Assembly (NCBI RefSeq): GCF_014268495.2
Contig: NZ_CP077087.1
Location: 851,001-915,000 of the forward strand
From: Pseudomonas monsensis
GTDB taxonomy: Bacteria; Pseudomonadota; Gammaproteobacteria; Pseudomonadales; Pseudomonadaceae
DNA length: 64,000 nucleotides
Direction: 5' to 3'
Positions 36,069 to 45,242 of this stretch are shown here, one piece after another. Under the pieces are notes generated by a model. The model worked only from the letters and a program-made list of their open reading frames with translations, was not told where the DNA came from and did no database searches. Both the position numbers and the translations under genes were made by a program. Numbering within the stretch: the first letter of the stretch is position 1; every line of letters begins with the position of its first letter.

Positions 36069-36099
36069 TGCAAAACCATTAGTTGCTAATGGCTTTGCA
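36069..36099 (-). terminator. Long hairpin downstream of the alanine/glycine symporter gene
   Basis: TGCAAAACCATTAG and CTAATGGCTTTGCA form a 14-bp stem with one G-U type mismatch and a 3-base loop. No T-run follows on the minus strand, so it is either a weak terminator or a 3'-end stabiliser of the symporter mRNA. Confidence 0.45.
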
Positions 36100-36154
36100 C
36101 TTACCTGATCTAAGCGTGAGTAGGCTGTTTGCTCGCGTTCGACGAAAGAACCGG

Positions 36155-37576
36155 CTAGCTACGAATTATCGTGCCTGGACAGCCGTTTTGTGGCGGCCAC
36201 GCTAACGGATCAAGATCCAGATCAAGGAATTTGCTTGAGTCGAAAACAGGAGCCTTGATTCCGCCACGTCGTTGTTCGTCGTAATCGCGTAAAACACGCA
36301 TGCTGATTTTGAAGAGCAGGAACATGGCTACGAGGTTGACGAGCGCGAGCAGCGTCATGGAGATGTCTGCAAAAGCCAGAACAGTAGATAGATCTTCGAC
36401 GGAGCCCCAGAACACTAATATCAATACCAGTACACGATAGAAAATCAGCATTTTTCGTGGTTCATCCCATATGAACCGCAAGCTGTTTTCTCCCAGGTAA
36501 TAGTTGTACAGCATTGCGGTAAATACGAATAACGCAAGCACTACGCTGATAAACATGCGTCCCCATTCCCCGACGACGGCTGCCAGCGAGTTTTGTGCCA
36601 GAGCAATCCCGTCACCTTCAAAACCCGGCGTGTAGAATCCGGATAGCAAAATTAATAACGCAGTACAGGTACAGATGACGAATGTATCGATGAAAACACT
36701 CAACGCTTGTACGGCACCCTGTGCAACCGGGTGTTCGATCTTCGCTACTGAGGCGACATTGGGAGCACTGCCGAGTCCTGCCTCGTTGGAGAAAACGCCT
36801 CGTCTGACACCCATGATGATTGCGCTGCCAACCAGTCCACCAAACGCCTGATCCAGACCGAATGCGCTTTTGATAATGGTCATAAGCATTGCCGGTACCT
36901 GATCGAACTGTAGAACGATCACATAGGCCGTGACGCCAACATAGGAAAGAACCTTTAGTGGAACCAGAAGATCGGCTACCGCAGCTATACGTTTTATCCC
37001 GCCAATGAAGACAACTCCCAGCATCAAAGACAGTACGAGCCCCGACCACATCGGCGGCAGACCAAACGCATCTTTTAACGAGTGTGATACAGCATGGGAC
37101 TCGAGACCATTGATTGCAAAACCAAAGGTCACCAGCAGTAGCACAGCCGCGATCATCCCGAGCCAGCGCTTGTCCAGACCGTGCTGGATGTACCAGGACG
37201 GGCCTCCTCGATACACGCCTTTGCCATCGCTGCGCTTGTACAGTTGCCCTAACGTACACTCGAAGAAGCTGCTCGACATGCCTAATAGAGCGGTCACCCA
37301 CATCCAGAATACTGCGCCGGGCCCGCCCATGCTCACTGCAATCCCGACGCCAACTATATTGCCAGTACCGACACGGCCGGCAAGGCTGAGCGTCAGTGCC
37401 TGAAATGAACTCAAGTGATGGCCGCTGGCACGCCAGCTCCCCTGTAAAACACCGAACATATGGGGGAAATATCTGAATTGGACAAATTTCGACCGGAGGG
37501 TGAAGTAGCTTCCCAGTCCTAGAACTAAAGGTATTAATACCTTGCCCGACAGAAAATCGTTGATGATGTCTAGCAT
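36155..37576 (-). CDS. Alanine/glycine:cation symporter (AGCS family)
   Basis: A sodium-coupled amino-acid importer of 473 residues in the inner membrane, with about 10-11 hydrophobic segments. Family motifs are present: GRVGTGNIVGVG (about residues 67-78), GGPGAVFWMW, and GLGSAPNVASVAKIEHP in the middle, where the conserved asparagine and serine lie in the sodium/substrate site region. AAGGAG precedes the ATG by 7 bases. It is divergent from a helix-turn-helix regulator across 171 bases, which probably controls it. The substrate may be D- or L-alanine or glycine; the sequence alone cannot say. Confidence 0.93.
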   Translation of the reverse strand: MLDIINDFLSGKVLIPLVLGLGSYFTLRSKFVQFRYFPHMFGVLQGSWRASGHHLSSFQALTLSLAGRVGTGNIVGVGIAVSMGGPGAVFWMWVTALLGMSSSFFECTLGQLYKRSDGKGVYRGGPSWYIQHGLDKRWLGMIAAVLLLVTFGFAINGLESHAVSHSLKDAFGLPPMWSGLVLSLMLGVVFIGGIKRIAAVADLLVPLKVLSYVGVTAYVIVLQFDQVPAMLMTIIKSAFGLDQAFGGLVGSAIIMGVRRGVFSNEAGLGSAPNVASVAKIEHPVAQGAVQALSVFIDTFVICTCTALLILLSGFYTPGFEGDGIALAQNSLAAVVGEWGRMFISVVLALFVFTAMLYNYYLGENSLRFIWDEPRKMLIFYRVLVLILVFWGSVEDLSTVLAFADISMTLLALVNLVAMFLLFKISMRVLRDYDEQRRGGIKAPVFDSSKFLDLDLDPLAWPPQNGCPGTIIRS

Positions 37577-37747
37577 TCAAAGCTCCTTGCTATTTAGAGT
37601 GCTGGCATATTAATGGTGTCATCAGTCCTGCGTTTCAGGAGTCGTAATATCCAGCCATATTTCATTCGGTGCAATTTCTCAAGTTGCTTAAATGTGATGC
37701 GAGTTGGTGCTATGGTTACCGCCTCTTGATTTCTGTTGGGTCATTGT

Positions 37748-38557
37748 ATGTGTGAATTTTTTCCGGCTAACTTGAAGCTGCTGTGTAGTCACTACAGATC
37801 CGTCGCAGAAGTTTGTAGGAAACTTCGAATTAATCGTGGGCAGTTCAATAAGTATCTTTGTGGAAAAAGCGTTCCAACACCTTTCAATCTCAAACGCATT
37901 TGTGATTTTTTTGGTGTGGAAGAATTTGAGATAGGTCTGCCACCGGAGCAATTTATCGCTTTGATTGGCGATAAGGCTAATAAGAATCAGGCCTCGGGAG
38001 CGGTGGTGGCATCACGGATAATGCATGAACACCTGCGTCAACAGTCTTCACCCGAACTGAAAACCCATGTCGGTTATTACTACGAGTACTACCATGCCAT
38101 GACCGAACCTGGCTCCATTCTGTGTTCGCTTGTGCATGTACGCGAGGAAGATGATGACATTGTTTATGAACGAAACGAGCGCTTACAGATTGCCGGAGCG
38201 GGAGGGGATTTTGAACGGTATCAGTATCTGGGTATTGCTTATTACCTGCGGGATCGCCTTTTTTTTGTCGATTATGAATCGCTGACTTCAAACGAGATCA
38301 GCCAAACCATTCTCATCCCGAGTTTCAAAAGCTGTATCACGCGGCTCAATGGTTTGAAGCTGGGTGTTTCTGCTGCTGATCACCGTGCTCCTTCTTGTAC
38401 AAGGGTCGTTTGGGAGTTTCTTGGGCACGATATCAATCGGGTCGATGCTTATCGGCGCGTTCGGTTGTACAAGCCGGATGATTGCGCTATAGACGCCGAT
38501 CTGCGCGCACGTCTCGCTCAAGCCCAGGTTGTGGATAACTTGTTTGTGATCGCCTGA
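37748..38557 (+). CDS. Helix-turn-helix transcriptional regulator divergent from the symporter
   Basis: A 269-residue DNA-binding protein. Residues 1-65 form an XRE-like helix-turn-helix (SVAEVCRKLRINRGQFNKYL). The rest is a ligand-sensing or oligomerisation domain of unknown type, with aromatic-rich VGYYYEYYHAMTEPGS and FVDYESL. I do not recognise the C-terminal domain. The divergent position next to the amino-acid symporter suggests local control of that gene. The ATG at 37748 is preferred over a TTG four codons upstream; no strong Shine-Dalgarno is present for either. Codon use is less GC-rich than most neighbours. Confidence 0.8.
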   Translation: MCEFFPANLKLLCSHYRSVAEVCRKLRINRGQFNKYLCGKSVPTPFNLKRICDFFGVEEFEIGLPPEQFIALIGDKANKNQASGAVVASRIMHEHLRQQSSPELKTHVGYYYEYYHAMTEPGSILCSLVHVREEDDDIVYERNERLQIAGAGGDFERYQYLGIAYYLRDRLFFVDYESLTSNEISQTILIPSFKSCITRLNGLKLGVSAADHRAPSCTRVVWEFLGHDINRVDAYRRVRLYKPDDCAIDADLRARLAQAQVVDNLFVIA

Positions 38558-38563
38558 CAAATT

Positions 38564-38646
38564 CTCTGGTAGGAGCTGCCTAAGGCTGCGATCTTTTGAC
38601 CTCGTTTTTGACAATCAAAAGATTGCAGCCTTCGGCAGCTCAGAGA
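38564..38646. repeat. REP inverted-repeat pair, GGAGCTGCC-GATCTTTTGA family
   Basis: GAGCTGCCTAAGGCTGCGAT at 38574 and the opposing ATTGCAGCCTTCGGCAGCTC form long arms with TTTTGA ends. It separates the convergent regulator and LysR gene. Confidence 0.85.
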
Positions 38647-38648
38647 GG

Positions 38649-39554
38649 TCAGTAGGCATCCGGGCTATCAATCTGTTCGAGCATCCACTTCACAAAATCG
38701 CGCACCTTCGGCACTTCCGCCGCGTGCTCCGGATAGGCCAGGTAATAAGCGTCGGAACTGGGCATCGCATGCTGCCAGGGAATGACCAGTTTGCCGTCGG
38801 CCAATTCCTCTTCCACCAGAAACCGTGGCAACAACGCCACACCGCAACCGACCTGGGCGGCGCGGATGCACATATAAAAGGTTTCGAAGCGTGGCCCGTG
38901 GTAGCTGTGCTCGGTCTGGTAACCCTGGCTGTCGAACCAGTCGTGCCAGGCCTGCGGGCGCGAGGCGTTTTGCAGCAGCACCAGGTCGGTCAGTTGCGTC
39001 GGGTCCGTGAAGGGTTTGTCCGGCAGGCTGCCCGGCGCACAGACCGGCACCAGCTCCTCGCCAAACAACTTCAGGCACTCGGTGCCGGGGCGTGAACCCT
39101 GGCCAAAGTAGAACGCCAGATCGCTGCGCCCTTGCAGCAAATCATCCGCCTCCTGCTCGTTGCAAAGATCGAGGTGAATCGACGGGTGGCGCAGGCGCCA
39201 GCCTTTGAGGCGCGGCACCAGCCAGCGGGCGCCGAAGGTCGAAGGCGTAGACACGCGCAGGACTTCGGTCTCGCCGCCGTAGGAACGCAGGTAATGCGTC
39301 GACATTTCCACCTGGGTGAGGATTTTTCGGACTTCCACCAGGTACAAATCCCCGGCCGGGGTCATCTGCAGGCGACGACGCACGCGGCGGAACAACAAGT
39401 GCTGCAACAATTCCTCAAGCTGCGCCACCTGTTTGCTGACGGCGCTCTGGGTCAGGTTCAGCTCCTCGGCGGCCCGGGTGAAACTCAAGTGCCGGGTCAC
39501 GGCCTCGAAGCACTGCAACGCGGTGATCGACGGCAGGTGGCGTTTATTCAGCAT
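38649..39554 (-). CDS. LysR family transcriptional regulator, divergent from amaB
   Basis: A 301-residue LysR-type regulator. The N-terminal winged helix is clear (LPSITALQCFEAVTRHLSFT, then AAEELNLTQSAVSKQ). A periplasmic-binding-like effector domain occupies residues 90-295. The ATG at 39554 (MLNKRHLPSITAL) has AAGGA upstream and is the normal family start; the frame to 39857 is spurious. It is divergent from amaB with a 163-bp gap, so it probably activates the pipecolate genes; a LysR-type gene also neighbours amaB in P. putida. The inducer is unproven. Confidence 0.9.
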   Translation of the reverse strand: MLNKRHLPSITALQCFEAVTRHLSFTRAAEELNLTQSAVSKQVAQLEELLQHLLFRRVRRRLQMTPAGDLYLVEVRKILTQVEMSTHYLRSYGGETEVLRVSTPSTFGARWLVPRLKGWRLRHPSIHLDLCNEQEADDLLQGRSDLAFYFGQGSRPGTECLKLFGEELVPVCAPGSLPDKPFTDPTQLTDLVLLQNASRPQAWHDWFDSQGYQTEHSYHGPRFETFYMCIRAAQVGCGVALLPRFLVEEELADGKLVIPWQHAMPSSDAYYLAYPEHAAEVPKVRDFVKWMLEQIDSPDAY

Positions 39555-39717
39555 GGGTGGTCCTTTTCTTGTCTTTCTCAGCGCAGCATGAATAAACGGA
39601 ATGATATCTCGCGTAAAGGTCGTTTGTTGCCTCGCCATTGTGACGCTACAACTAAAGGCCTGCCCGGTCGCGAAAAAGCGTCCGCACACATTCAGTTTTT
39701 TGCTTGAGGAGTGACCC

Positions 39718-41208
39718 ATGGTTGCCGCATTGCTTGATCGTCTCGGTGTGAACCCGGCCCTGTACCAGAACGGCAAGGTGCCGGTGCATTCGCCCATCGA
39801 CGGCAGCCGCATCGCTGCGGTGAACTGGGAAGGCCCGGCCGAAGTCGAGCAGCACATCAGTCGCGCAGATCATGCGTTCGAGCAATGGCGCAAGGTTCCG
39901 GCCCCGCGTCGTGGCGAGCTGGTGCGTCAGTTCGGCGAAGTGTTGCGCGAATACAAGACCGATCTCGGCGAGCTGGTGTCGTGGGAAGCGGGCAAGATCA
40001 CCCAGGAAGGTTTGGGTGAAGTGCAGGAGATGATCGACATCTGCGACTTCGCCGTCGGCCTGTCCCGTCAGTTGTACGGCTTGACCATCGCCTCCGAGCG
40101 CCCGGGCCACCACATGCGTGAAACCTGGCATCCACTGGGCGTGGTCGGCGTGATCAGTGCGTTCAACTTCCCGGTCGCGGTGTGGGCGTGGAACACTACG
40201 CTGGCGCTGGTCTGCGGCAACCCGGTGGTGTGGAAGCCGTCGGAGAAAACCCCGCTGACCGCACTGGCCTGCCAGGCACTGTTTGATCGTGTGGTGAAGA
40301 ATTTCACCGATGCCCCGGCCAACTTGTGCCAAGTGATCATCGGTGGCCGCGATGCCGGCGAAGCGCTGGTCGATGACCCACGTGTCGCGCTGATCAGCGC
40401 CACTGGCAGCACCCGCATGGGCCGCGAAGTGGCGCCGAAAGTCGCCGCGCGTTTTGCCCGTAGCATTTTGGAGCTCGGCGGCAACAACGCGATGATCCTC
40501 GGCCCAAGCGCCGATCTCGACATGGCGGTACGCGCGATTCTGTTCAGCGCGGTCGGCACTGCCGGCCAGCGTTGCACCACATTACGTCGGTTGATCGCCC
40601 ATGAGTCGGTGAAGGAAGAGATCGTCACTCGCCTTAAAGCTGCGTACTCGAAAGTGCGCATCGGTCATCCGCTGGAAGGCAATCTGATCGGCCCGCTGAT
40701 CGACAAGCACAGCTTCGAAAACATGCAGGATGCGCTGGAGCAGGCGCTGAGCGAGGGTGGCCGGGTATTCGGCGGCAAGCGTCAGCTCGAAGAGCAATTC
40801 CCCAATGCCTACTACGTGTCGCCGGCCATCGTTGAAATGCCGGAGCAGAGCGATGTGGTCTGCAGCGAAACCTTTGCGCCGATCCTCTACGTGGTCGGCT
40901 ACAGCGATTTCGAGGAAGCGCTGCGCCTGAACAACGCGGTGCCACAAGGCCTGTCGTCGTGCATTTTCACCACCGACGTGCGCGAGGCCGAGCGGTTCAT
41001 GTCAGCGGTCGGCAGTGACTGCGGCATCGCCAACGTCAACATCGGCCCGAGCGGCGCGGAAATCGGCGGCGCGTTTGGTGGCGAGAAGGAAACCGGTGGC
41101 GGTCGTGAGTCGGGCTCCGACGCATGGCGCGCGTACATGCGCCGCCAGACCAACACCGTGAACTATTCGCTGGAGTTGCCGCTGGCGCAGGGCATTACAT
41201 TCGATTAA
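39718..41208 (+). CDS. amaB: L-piperidine-6-carboxylate / aminoadipate semialdehyde dehydrogenase
   Basis: An NAD(P)+-dependent aldehyde dehydrogenase of 496 residues, expected to oxidise 2-aminoadipate-6-semialdehyde (from piperideine-6-carboxylate) to L-2-aminoadipate in D-lysine/pipecolate catabolism. The catalytic cysteine is C286 (GTAGQRCTTLRR), and the conserved glutamate lies in ILELGGNNA. KPSEKTPLTA and GSTRMGREV mark the cofactor site. GAGGAG precedes the ATG. Pairing with an FAD amine oxidase (amaA) matches the P. putida amaB-amaA pair and is the main reason for the specific name; ALDH7-type paralogues exist. Confidence 0.88.
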   Translation: MVAALLDRLGVNPALYQNGKVPVHSPIDGSRIAAVNWEGPAEVEQHISRADHAFEQWRKVPAPRRGELVRQFGEVLREYKTDLGELVSWEAGKITQEGLGEVQEMIDICDFAVGLSRQLYGLTIASERPGHHMRETWHPLGVVGVISAFNFPVAVWAWNTTLALVCGNPVVWKPSEKTPLTALACQALFDRVVKNFTDAPANLCQVIIGGRDAGEALVDDPRVALISATGSTRMGREVAPKVAARFARSILELGGNNAMILGPSADLDMAVRAILFSAVGTAGQRCTTLRRLIAHESVKEEIVTRLKAAYSKVRIGHPLEGNLIGPLIDKHSFENMQDALEQALSEGGRVFGGKRQLEEQFPNAYYVSPAIVEMPEQSDVVCSETFAPILYVVGYSDFEEALRLNNAVPQGLSSCIFTTDVREAERFMSAVGSDCGIANVNIGPSGAEIGGAFGGEKETGGGRESGSDAWRAYMRRQTNTVNYSLELPLAQGITFD

Positions 41209-41209
41209 G

Positions 41210-41280
41210 CAGCAGCGAGCCTCAAGCCCCAAGCTACAAGCAGATCGGCTTGCTGCTTGTAGCTTAAAGCTTGCAGCTGC
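41210..41280. repeat. Palindromic repeat in the amaB-amaA gap
   Basis: A perfect 13-bp inverted repeat, AAGCTACAAGCAG (41231-41243) and CTGCTTGTAGCTT (41253-41265), with shorter outer GCAGC arms. It fills nearly the whole 90-base gap between the two pathway genes and could lower amaA expression relative to amaB or stabilise the upstream message. Confidence 0.82.
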
Positions 41281-41298
41281 TCCGACAGGAGCTTGGCA

Positions 41299-42582
41299 AT
41301 GCCGTTACGCGAAGAATGTCTGTGGGAAAAACTCACGCCGCAACGCCCGGATAACACCGCGCTGCGCGGCGAGGTCAAGGTCGATGTCTGCGTGATCGGT
41401 GCCGGGTTTACCGGGTTGTCGGCGGCGCTGCATCTGTTGGAAAAAGGTAAAAGCGTCTGCGTGCTGGAAGCGCATCGCGCCGGGCACGGCGGTTCCGGGC
41501 GCAACGTCGGGCTGGTCAATGCCGGCATGTGGATTCCACCGGACGAGATCGAAGCCGGTTTCGGCGAAGCGGTCGGCAGTCAGCTCAACCGCATGCTCGG
41601 GGCGGCGCCGGCGCTGGTGTTCAGCCTGGTGGATAAATACAACATCGACTGCCAGTTGCGCCGCGAAGGCACTCTGCACATGGCGCACAACGCCAAGGGT
41701 GAGGCGGATCTGCGCAGTCGCGAAGAGCAATGGAAGCGTCGTGGTGCGCCGGTCGAATTGCTCACCGGCAAGGCCTGTGAACAGGCCACCGGTACGCAAA
41801 AGATTGCCGCCGCATTGCTCGATCGCCGCGCCGGCACGCTCAACCCGATGGCCTATGTCACCGGTCTGGCCAACGCTGTGAAGGGGTTGGGCGGGCAGAT
41901 GTTCGATCACTCGCCGGTCACCCGCCTTGAACGCCAGGGCCCGCAATGGTCGGTGCAGACCGGGCAGGGTTCGGTGCTCGCCGAGCAAGTGGTGATCGCC
42001 TCCAACGCCTACACCGAAGGCGACTGGACTGAACTCAAACGTAACTTCTTCCCCGGCTACTACTATCAGGTCTCGTCGGTGCCACTGACCGAAGACGCGG
42101 CGCAAGCCATTCTTCCGGGCGGGCAGGGCTCGTGGGATACCCGGCAAGTGTTGAGCAGCATCCGCCGCGACAAGGACGGACGGTTGTTGCTCGGCAGCCT
42201 CGGCAACGGCAATCAGAAACCCACGTGGTTTCTCAAGGCCTGGGCCGATCGTGTGCAGCAACACTACTTCCCTAACCTGAAGCCGGTGGAATGGGAGTGC
42301 ACCTGGACCGGGCGCATCGCCTTCACCCCCGATCACCTGATGCGCCTGTTCGAGCCGGCACCGGGACTGGTGGCCGTCACCGGTTACAACGGGCGTGGCG
42401 TTACCACCGGCACGGTGGTTGGCAAGGCGTTCGCCGATTACCTGTGTCACGGCAATCCTCAAGCCTTGCCGATTCCTTTTGCACCGATGCAGCCCCTGGC
42501 GGGTGTGGGCCTGCGCAGTTGCCTGTACGAGGCCGGGTTCTCGCTGTATCACGCGGGCCAGTGCCTGCGCATCGTTATCTGA
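41299..42582 (+). CDS. amaA: L-pipecolate oxidase (FAD-dependent DAO family)
   Basis: A D-amino-acid-oxidase-fold flavoprotein of 427 residues, predicted to oxidise L-pipecolate to piperideine-6-carboxylate and to feed AmaB. The dinucleotide-binding motif GAGFTGLSAALHLLEKG lies near residues 35-51, followed by the acidic residue (VLEAHRAGHGGSGRN), and a C-terminal FAD-contact region GYNGRGVTTGT lies at about residue 363. Ubiquinone or another membrane acceptor is likely, given the similar family members. The ATG at 41299 follows CAGGAG; an in-frame TTG lies two codons upstream. The specific substrate assignment rests on the amaB neighbour. Confidence 0.85.
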   Translation: MPLREECLWEKLTPQRPDNTALRGEVKVDVCVIGAGFTGLSAALHLLEKGKSVCVLEAHRAGHGGSGRNVGLVNAGMWIPPDEIEAGFGEAVGSQLNRMLGAAPALVFSLVDKYNIDCQLRREGTLHMAHNAKGEADLRSREEQWKRRGAPVELLTGKACEQATGTQKIAAALLDRRAGTLNPMAYVTGLANAVKGLGGQMFDHSPVTRLERQGPQWSVQTGQGSVLAEQVVIASNAYTEGDWTELKRNFFPGYYYQVSSVPLTEDAAQAILPGGQGSWDTRQVLSSIRRDKDGRLLLGSLGNGNQKPTWFLKAWADRVQQHYFPNLKPVEWECTWTGRIAFTPDHLMRLFEPAPGLVAVTGYNGRGVTTGTVVGKAFADYLCHGNPQALPIPFAPMQPLAGVGLRSCLYEAGFSLYHAGQCLRIVI

Positions 42583-42658
42583 GTGTTGAAATATGTTGCC
42601 GGAAGCGGCGCTTTTCGATGCAGCGACTAGCCTGTAATGGTGCGGGTTGTAGCAGTCC

Positions 42659-42675
42659 CGCACCAGCAGTGTGCA
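42659..42675 (+). promoter_or_regulatory. NtrC-like binding site upstream of braC
   Basis: CGCACCAGCAGTGTGCA keeps both half-sites of TGCACC-N5-GGTGCA with 10 of 12 specified bases matching. It lies about 200 bases upstream of the -24 element. A second, looser copy with one extra spacer base (TGCAC...GGTGC) lies at 42706-42722. Confidence 0.5.
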
Positions 42676-42873
42676 GTTCGGTGACGCGGGCTGTTACAGG
42701 CTGGTTGCACGTCGTTTGGTGCCGCGGTTGCAATGATGGCGCAAGCGGGTTGCGCCTGAGATTTTAAAAGGTTTCACCTTCCGCGGTTTAGACGGTTGCA
42801 CGCCCAATGAAAATGGGAACGAAACAGTCGAAATAACAAGAAAGCAGCGACTTTTTGAAGAATAAAAAACCGA

Positions 42874-42889
42874 TGGCACGGCGCTTGCT
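42874..42889 (+). promoter_or_regulatory. Near-perfect sigma54 (-24/-12) promoter of braC
   Basis: TGGCACGGCGCTTGCT fits TGGCACG-N4-TTGCW with no mismatch, and the GG and GC are separated by exactly 10 bases. Transcription would start near 42900, about 50 bases before the braC ATG. Confidence 0.82.
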
Positions 42890-42950
42890 CAGAGCAATCA
42901 GTGAAGTGAAGTCGCAGTGCCAACTAAAAAAAACCTTGGAGCACCACCTC

Positions 42951-44084
42951 ATGTCCCAGACGTTTTACAAGAAAGGCTTTCTGGCCCTCGCAGTCGCTAC
43001 TGCGCTGGGTGTTTCTGCGTTTGCTCAAGCTGATGTGAAAATCGGTGTAGCGGGTCCAATGACTGGCGCCAACGCGGCATTTGGCGAGCAGTACATGAAG
43101 GGTGCACAGGCCGCGGCGGACGCGGTCAACGCGGCGGGCGGCGTCAACGGGGAGAAAATCGTTCTGGTCAAGGGCGATGACGCCTGCGAACCGAAGCAGG
43201 CCGTGACGGTCGCCAAGGACCTCACCAACCAGAAAGTCGCCGGTGTAGTCGGTCACTTCTGCTCCTCTTCGACCATTCCAGCGTCGGAAATCTACGACGA
43301 AGCCGGGATCATCGCGATCACCCCGGGTTCGACCAACCCACAAGTCACCGAGCGTGGCCTCAGCGCGATGTTCCGTATGTGCGGGCGTGATGACCAGCAA
43401 GGCATTGTGGCCGGCGACTACATCGTCGACGTGCTCAAGGGCAAGAAAGTCGTCGTGCTGCACGACAAAGACACCTACGGCCAAGGCCTGGCGGATGCCA
43501 CCAAGGCACAACTGGTCAAACGCGGCGTGACGCCCGTGTTGTACGAAGGCCTGACCCGTGGCGAAAAAGACTTCAGCACCATCGTCACCAAGATCCGTGG
43601 CGCTGGCGCCGATGTCGTCTACTTCGGCGGCCTGCACCCGGAGGCCGGTCCGCTGGTTCGCCAACTGCGTGAGCAAGGCCTGAAAGACGTCAAGTTCATG
43701 TCCGATGACGGCATTGTGACCGACGAACTGGTGACCACCGCCGGTGGCCCGCAATTCGTCGACGGCGTGCTGATGACCTTTGGCGCCGACCCACGCCTGC
43801 TGCCAGACAGCAAGACCGTGGTAGACGCCTTCCGCAAGGCCGGTACCGAACCTGAGGGCTACACCCTGTACGCCTACGCTTCGGTACAAACCCTGGCGGC
43901 CGCGTTCAACGGCGCGAAGAAAAACGACGGCGAAGCCGCTGCCAAGTGGCTGAAGGCCAACCCGGTGAAAACCGTGATGGGCGAAAAAACCTGGGACTCC
44001 AAGGGCGACCTGAAAGTCTCCGACTACGTGGTTTACCAGTGGGACAAGGACGGCAAATATCACCAGCTGGAAAAACAGAAGTAA
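42951..44084 (+). CDS. braC: Branched-chain amino-acid ABC transporter, periplasmic binding protein
   Basis: A periplasmic Leu/Ile/Val(/Ala/Thr)-binding protein of 377 residues. The signal peptide spans residues 1-26 (FLALAVATALGVSAFAQA-DVKIG). The mature start KIGVAGPMTGANAAFGEQ, FCSSSTIPASEIYDEAG and DYIVDVLKGKKVVVLHDKDTYGQG are characteristic of the LivJ/BraC family. The ATG at 42951 (MSQTFYKKGF) follows TTGGAG; the open frame reaches 32 codons further up but that part overlaps the sigma54 promoter. First gene of the bra operon and separated from braD by a REP element and a hairpin, which suits excess production of the binding protein. Confidence 0.96.
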   Translation: MSQTFYKKGFLALAVATALGVSAFAQADVKIGVAGPMTGANAAFGEQYMKGAQAAADAVNAAGGVNGEKIVLVKGDDACEPKQAVTVAKDLTNQKVAGVVGHFCSSSTIPASEIYDEAGIIAITPGSTNPQVTERGLSAMFRMCGRDDQQGIVAGDYIVDVLKGKKVVVLHDKDTYGQGLADATKAQLVKRGVTPVLYEGLTRGEKDFSTIVTKIRGAGADVVYFGGLHPEAGPLVRQLREQGLKDVKFMSDDGIVTDELVTTAGGPQFVDGVLMTFGADPRLLPDSKTVVDAFRKAGTEPEGYTLYAYASVQTLAAAFNGAKKNDGEAAAKWLKANPVKTVMGEKTWDSKGDLKVSDYVVYQWDKDGKYHQLEKQK

Positions 44085-44116
44085 GGGCTGACGCGACCCT
44101 TTGAACTCCGCAAATC

Positions 44117-44210
44117 CCTGTGGGGCGGGCTTGCCCGCGATGACGGCCTGACAGTCGACAACTGTGTTGAATGTTCTACCGCTATCGCTGGCAAGCCAGC
44201 TCCCACAAGG
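44117..44210. repeat. REP pair between braC and braD, mixed arms
   Basis: Left arm contains TGTGGGGCGGGCTTGCCCGC; right arm contains ATCGCTGGCAAGCCAGCTCC. The two arms belong to different REP sub-families (GCGGGC and GCTGGC cores), so the stem is imperfect. It may protect the braC message from 3' decay. Confidence 0.8.
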
Positions 44211-44275
44211 TCCAGTGGTGTTCGAACTGTTCGCGCTCTGACATTGCTCCGACGTAAATCTGTATTTTTCCTAGA

Positions 44276-44305
44276 AGAACCGCACATCACCGATGTGCAG
44301 GTTCT
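44276..44305 (+). promoter_or_regulatory. mRNA hairpin just upstream of braD
   Basis: AGAACC-G-CACATC, loop ACC, GATGTG-CA-GGTTCT: two 6-bp stems with a small internal bulge. No T-run follows. It ends 19 bases before the braD ATG, so it could affect readthrough or ribosome access. Confidence 0.5.
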
Positions 44306-44324
44306 CACTGCGTGAGATTGCGTT

Positions 44325-45239
<915 letters not shown>

Positions 45240-45242
45240 GCG

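Larger units (their letters stand above)
42583..42950. other. Regulatory region between amaA and braC
   Basis: A 368-bp non-coding region. It contains an 8-bp GC hairpin GGTGCGGG/CCCGCACC (42639-42664), two NtrC-like sites (42659 and 42706), a perfect short hairpin GGCGCAA-gcggg-TTGCGCC (42738-42756) and a -24/-12 promoter (42874-42889). No gene was found. Confidence 0.7.

Noticed and set aside
37577..37747. Glycine riboswitch upstream of the alanine/glycine symporter
   Set aside because: No tandem aptamer-like conserved sequence was found in the 171-bp gap; control by the divergent regulator is more likely.
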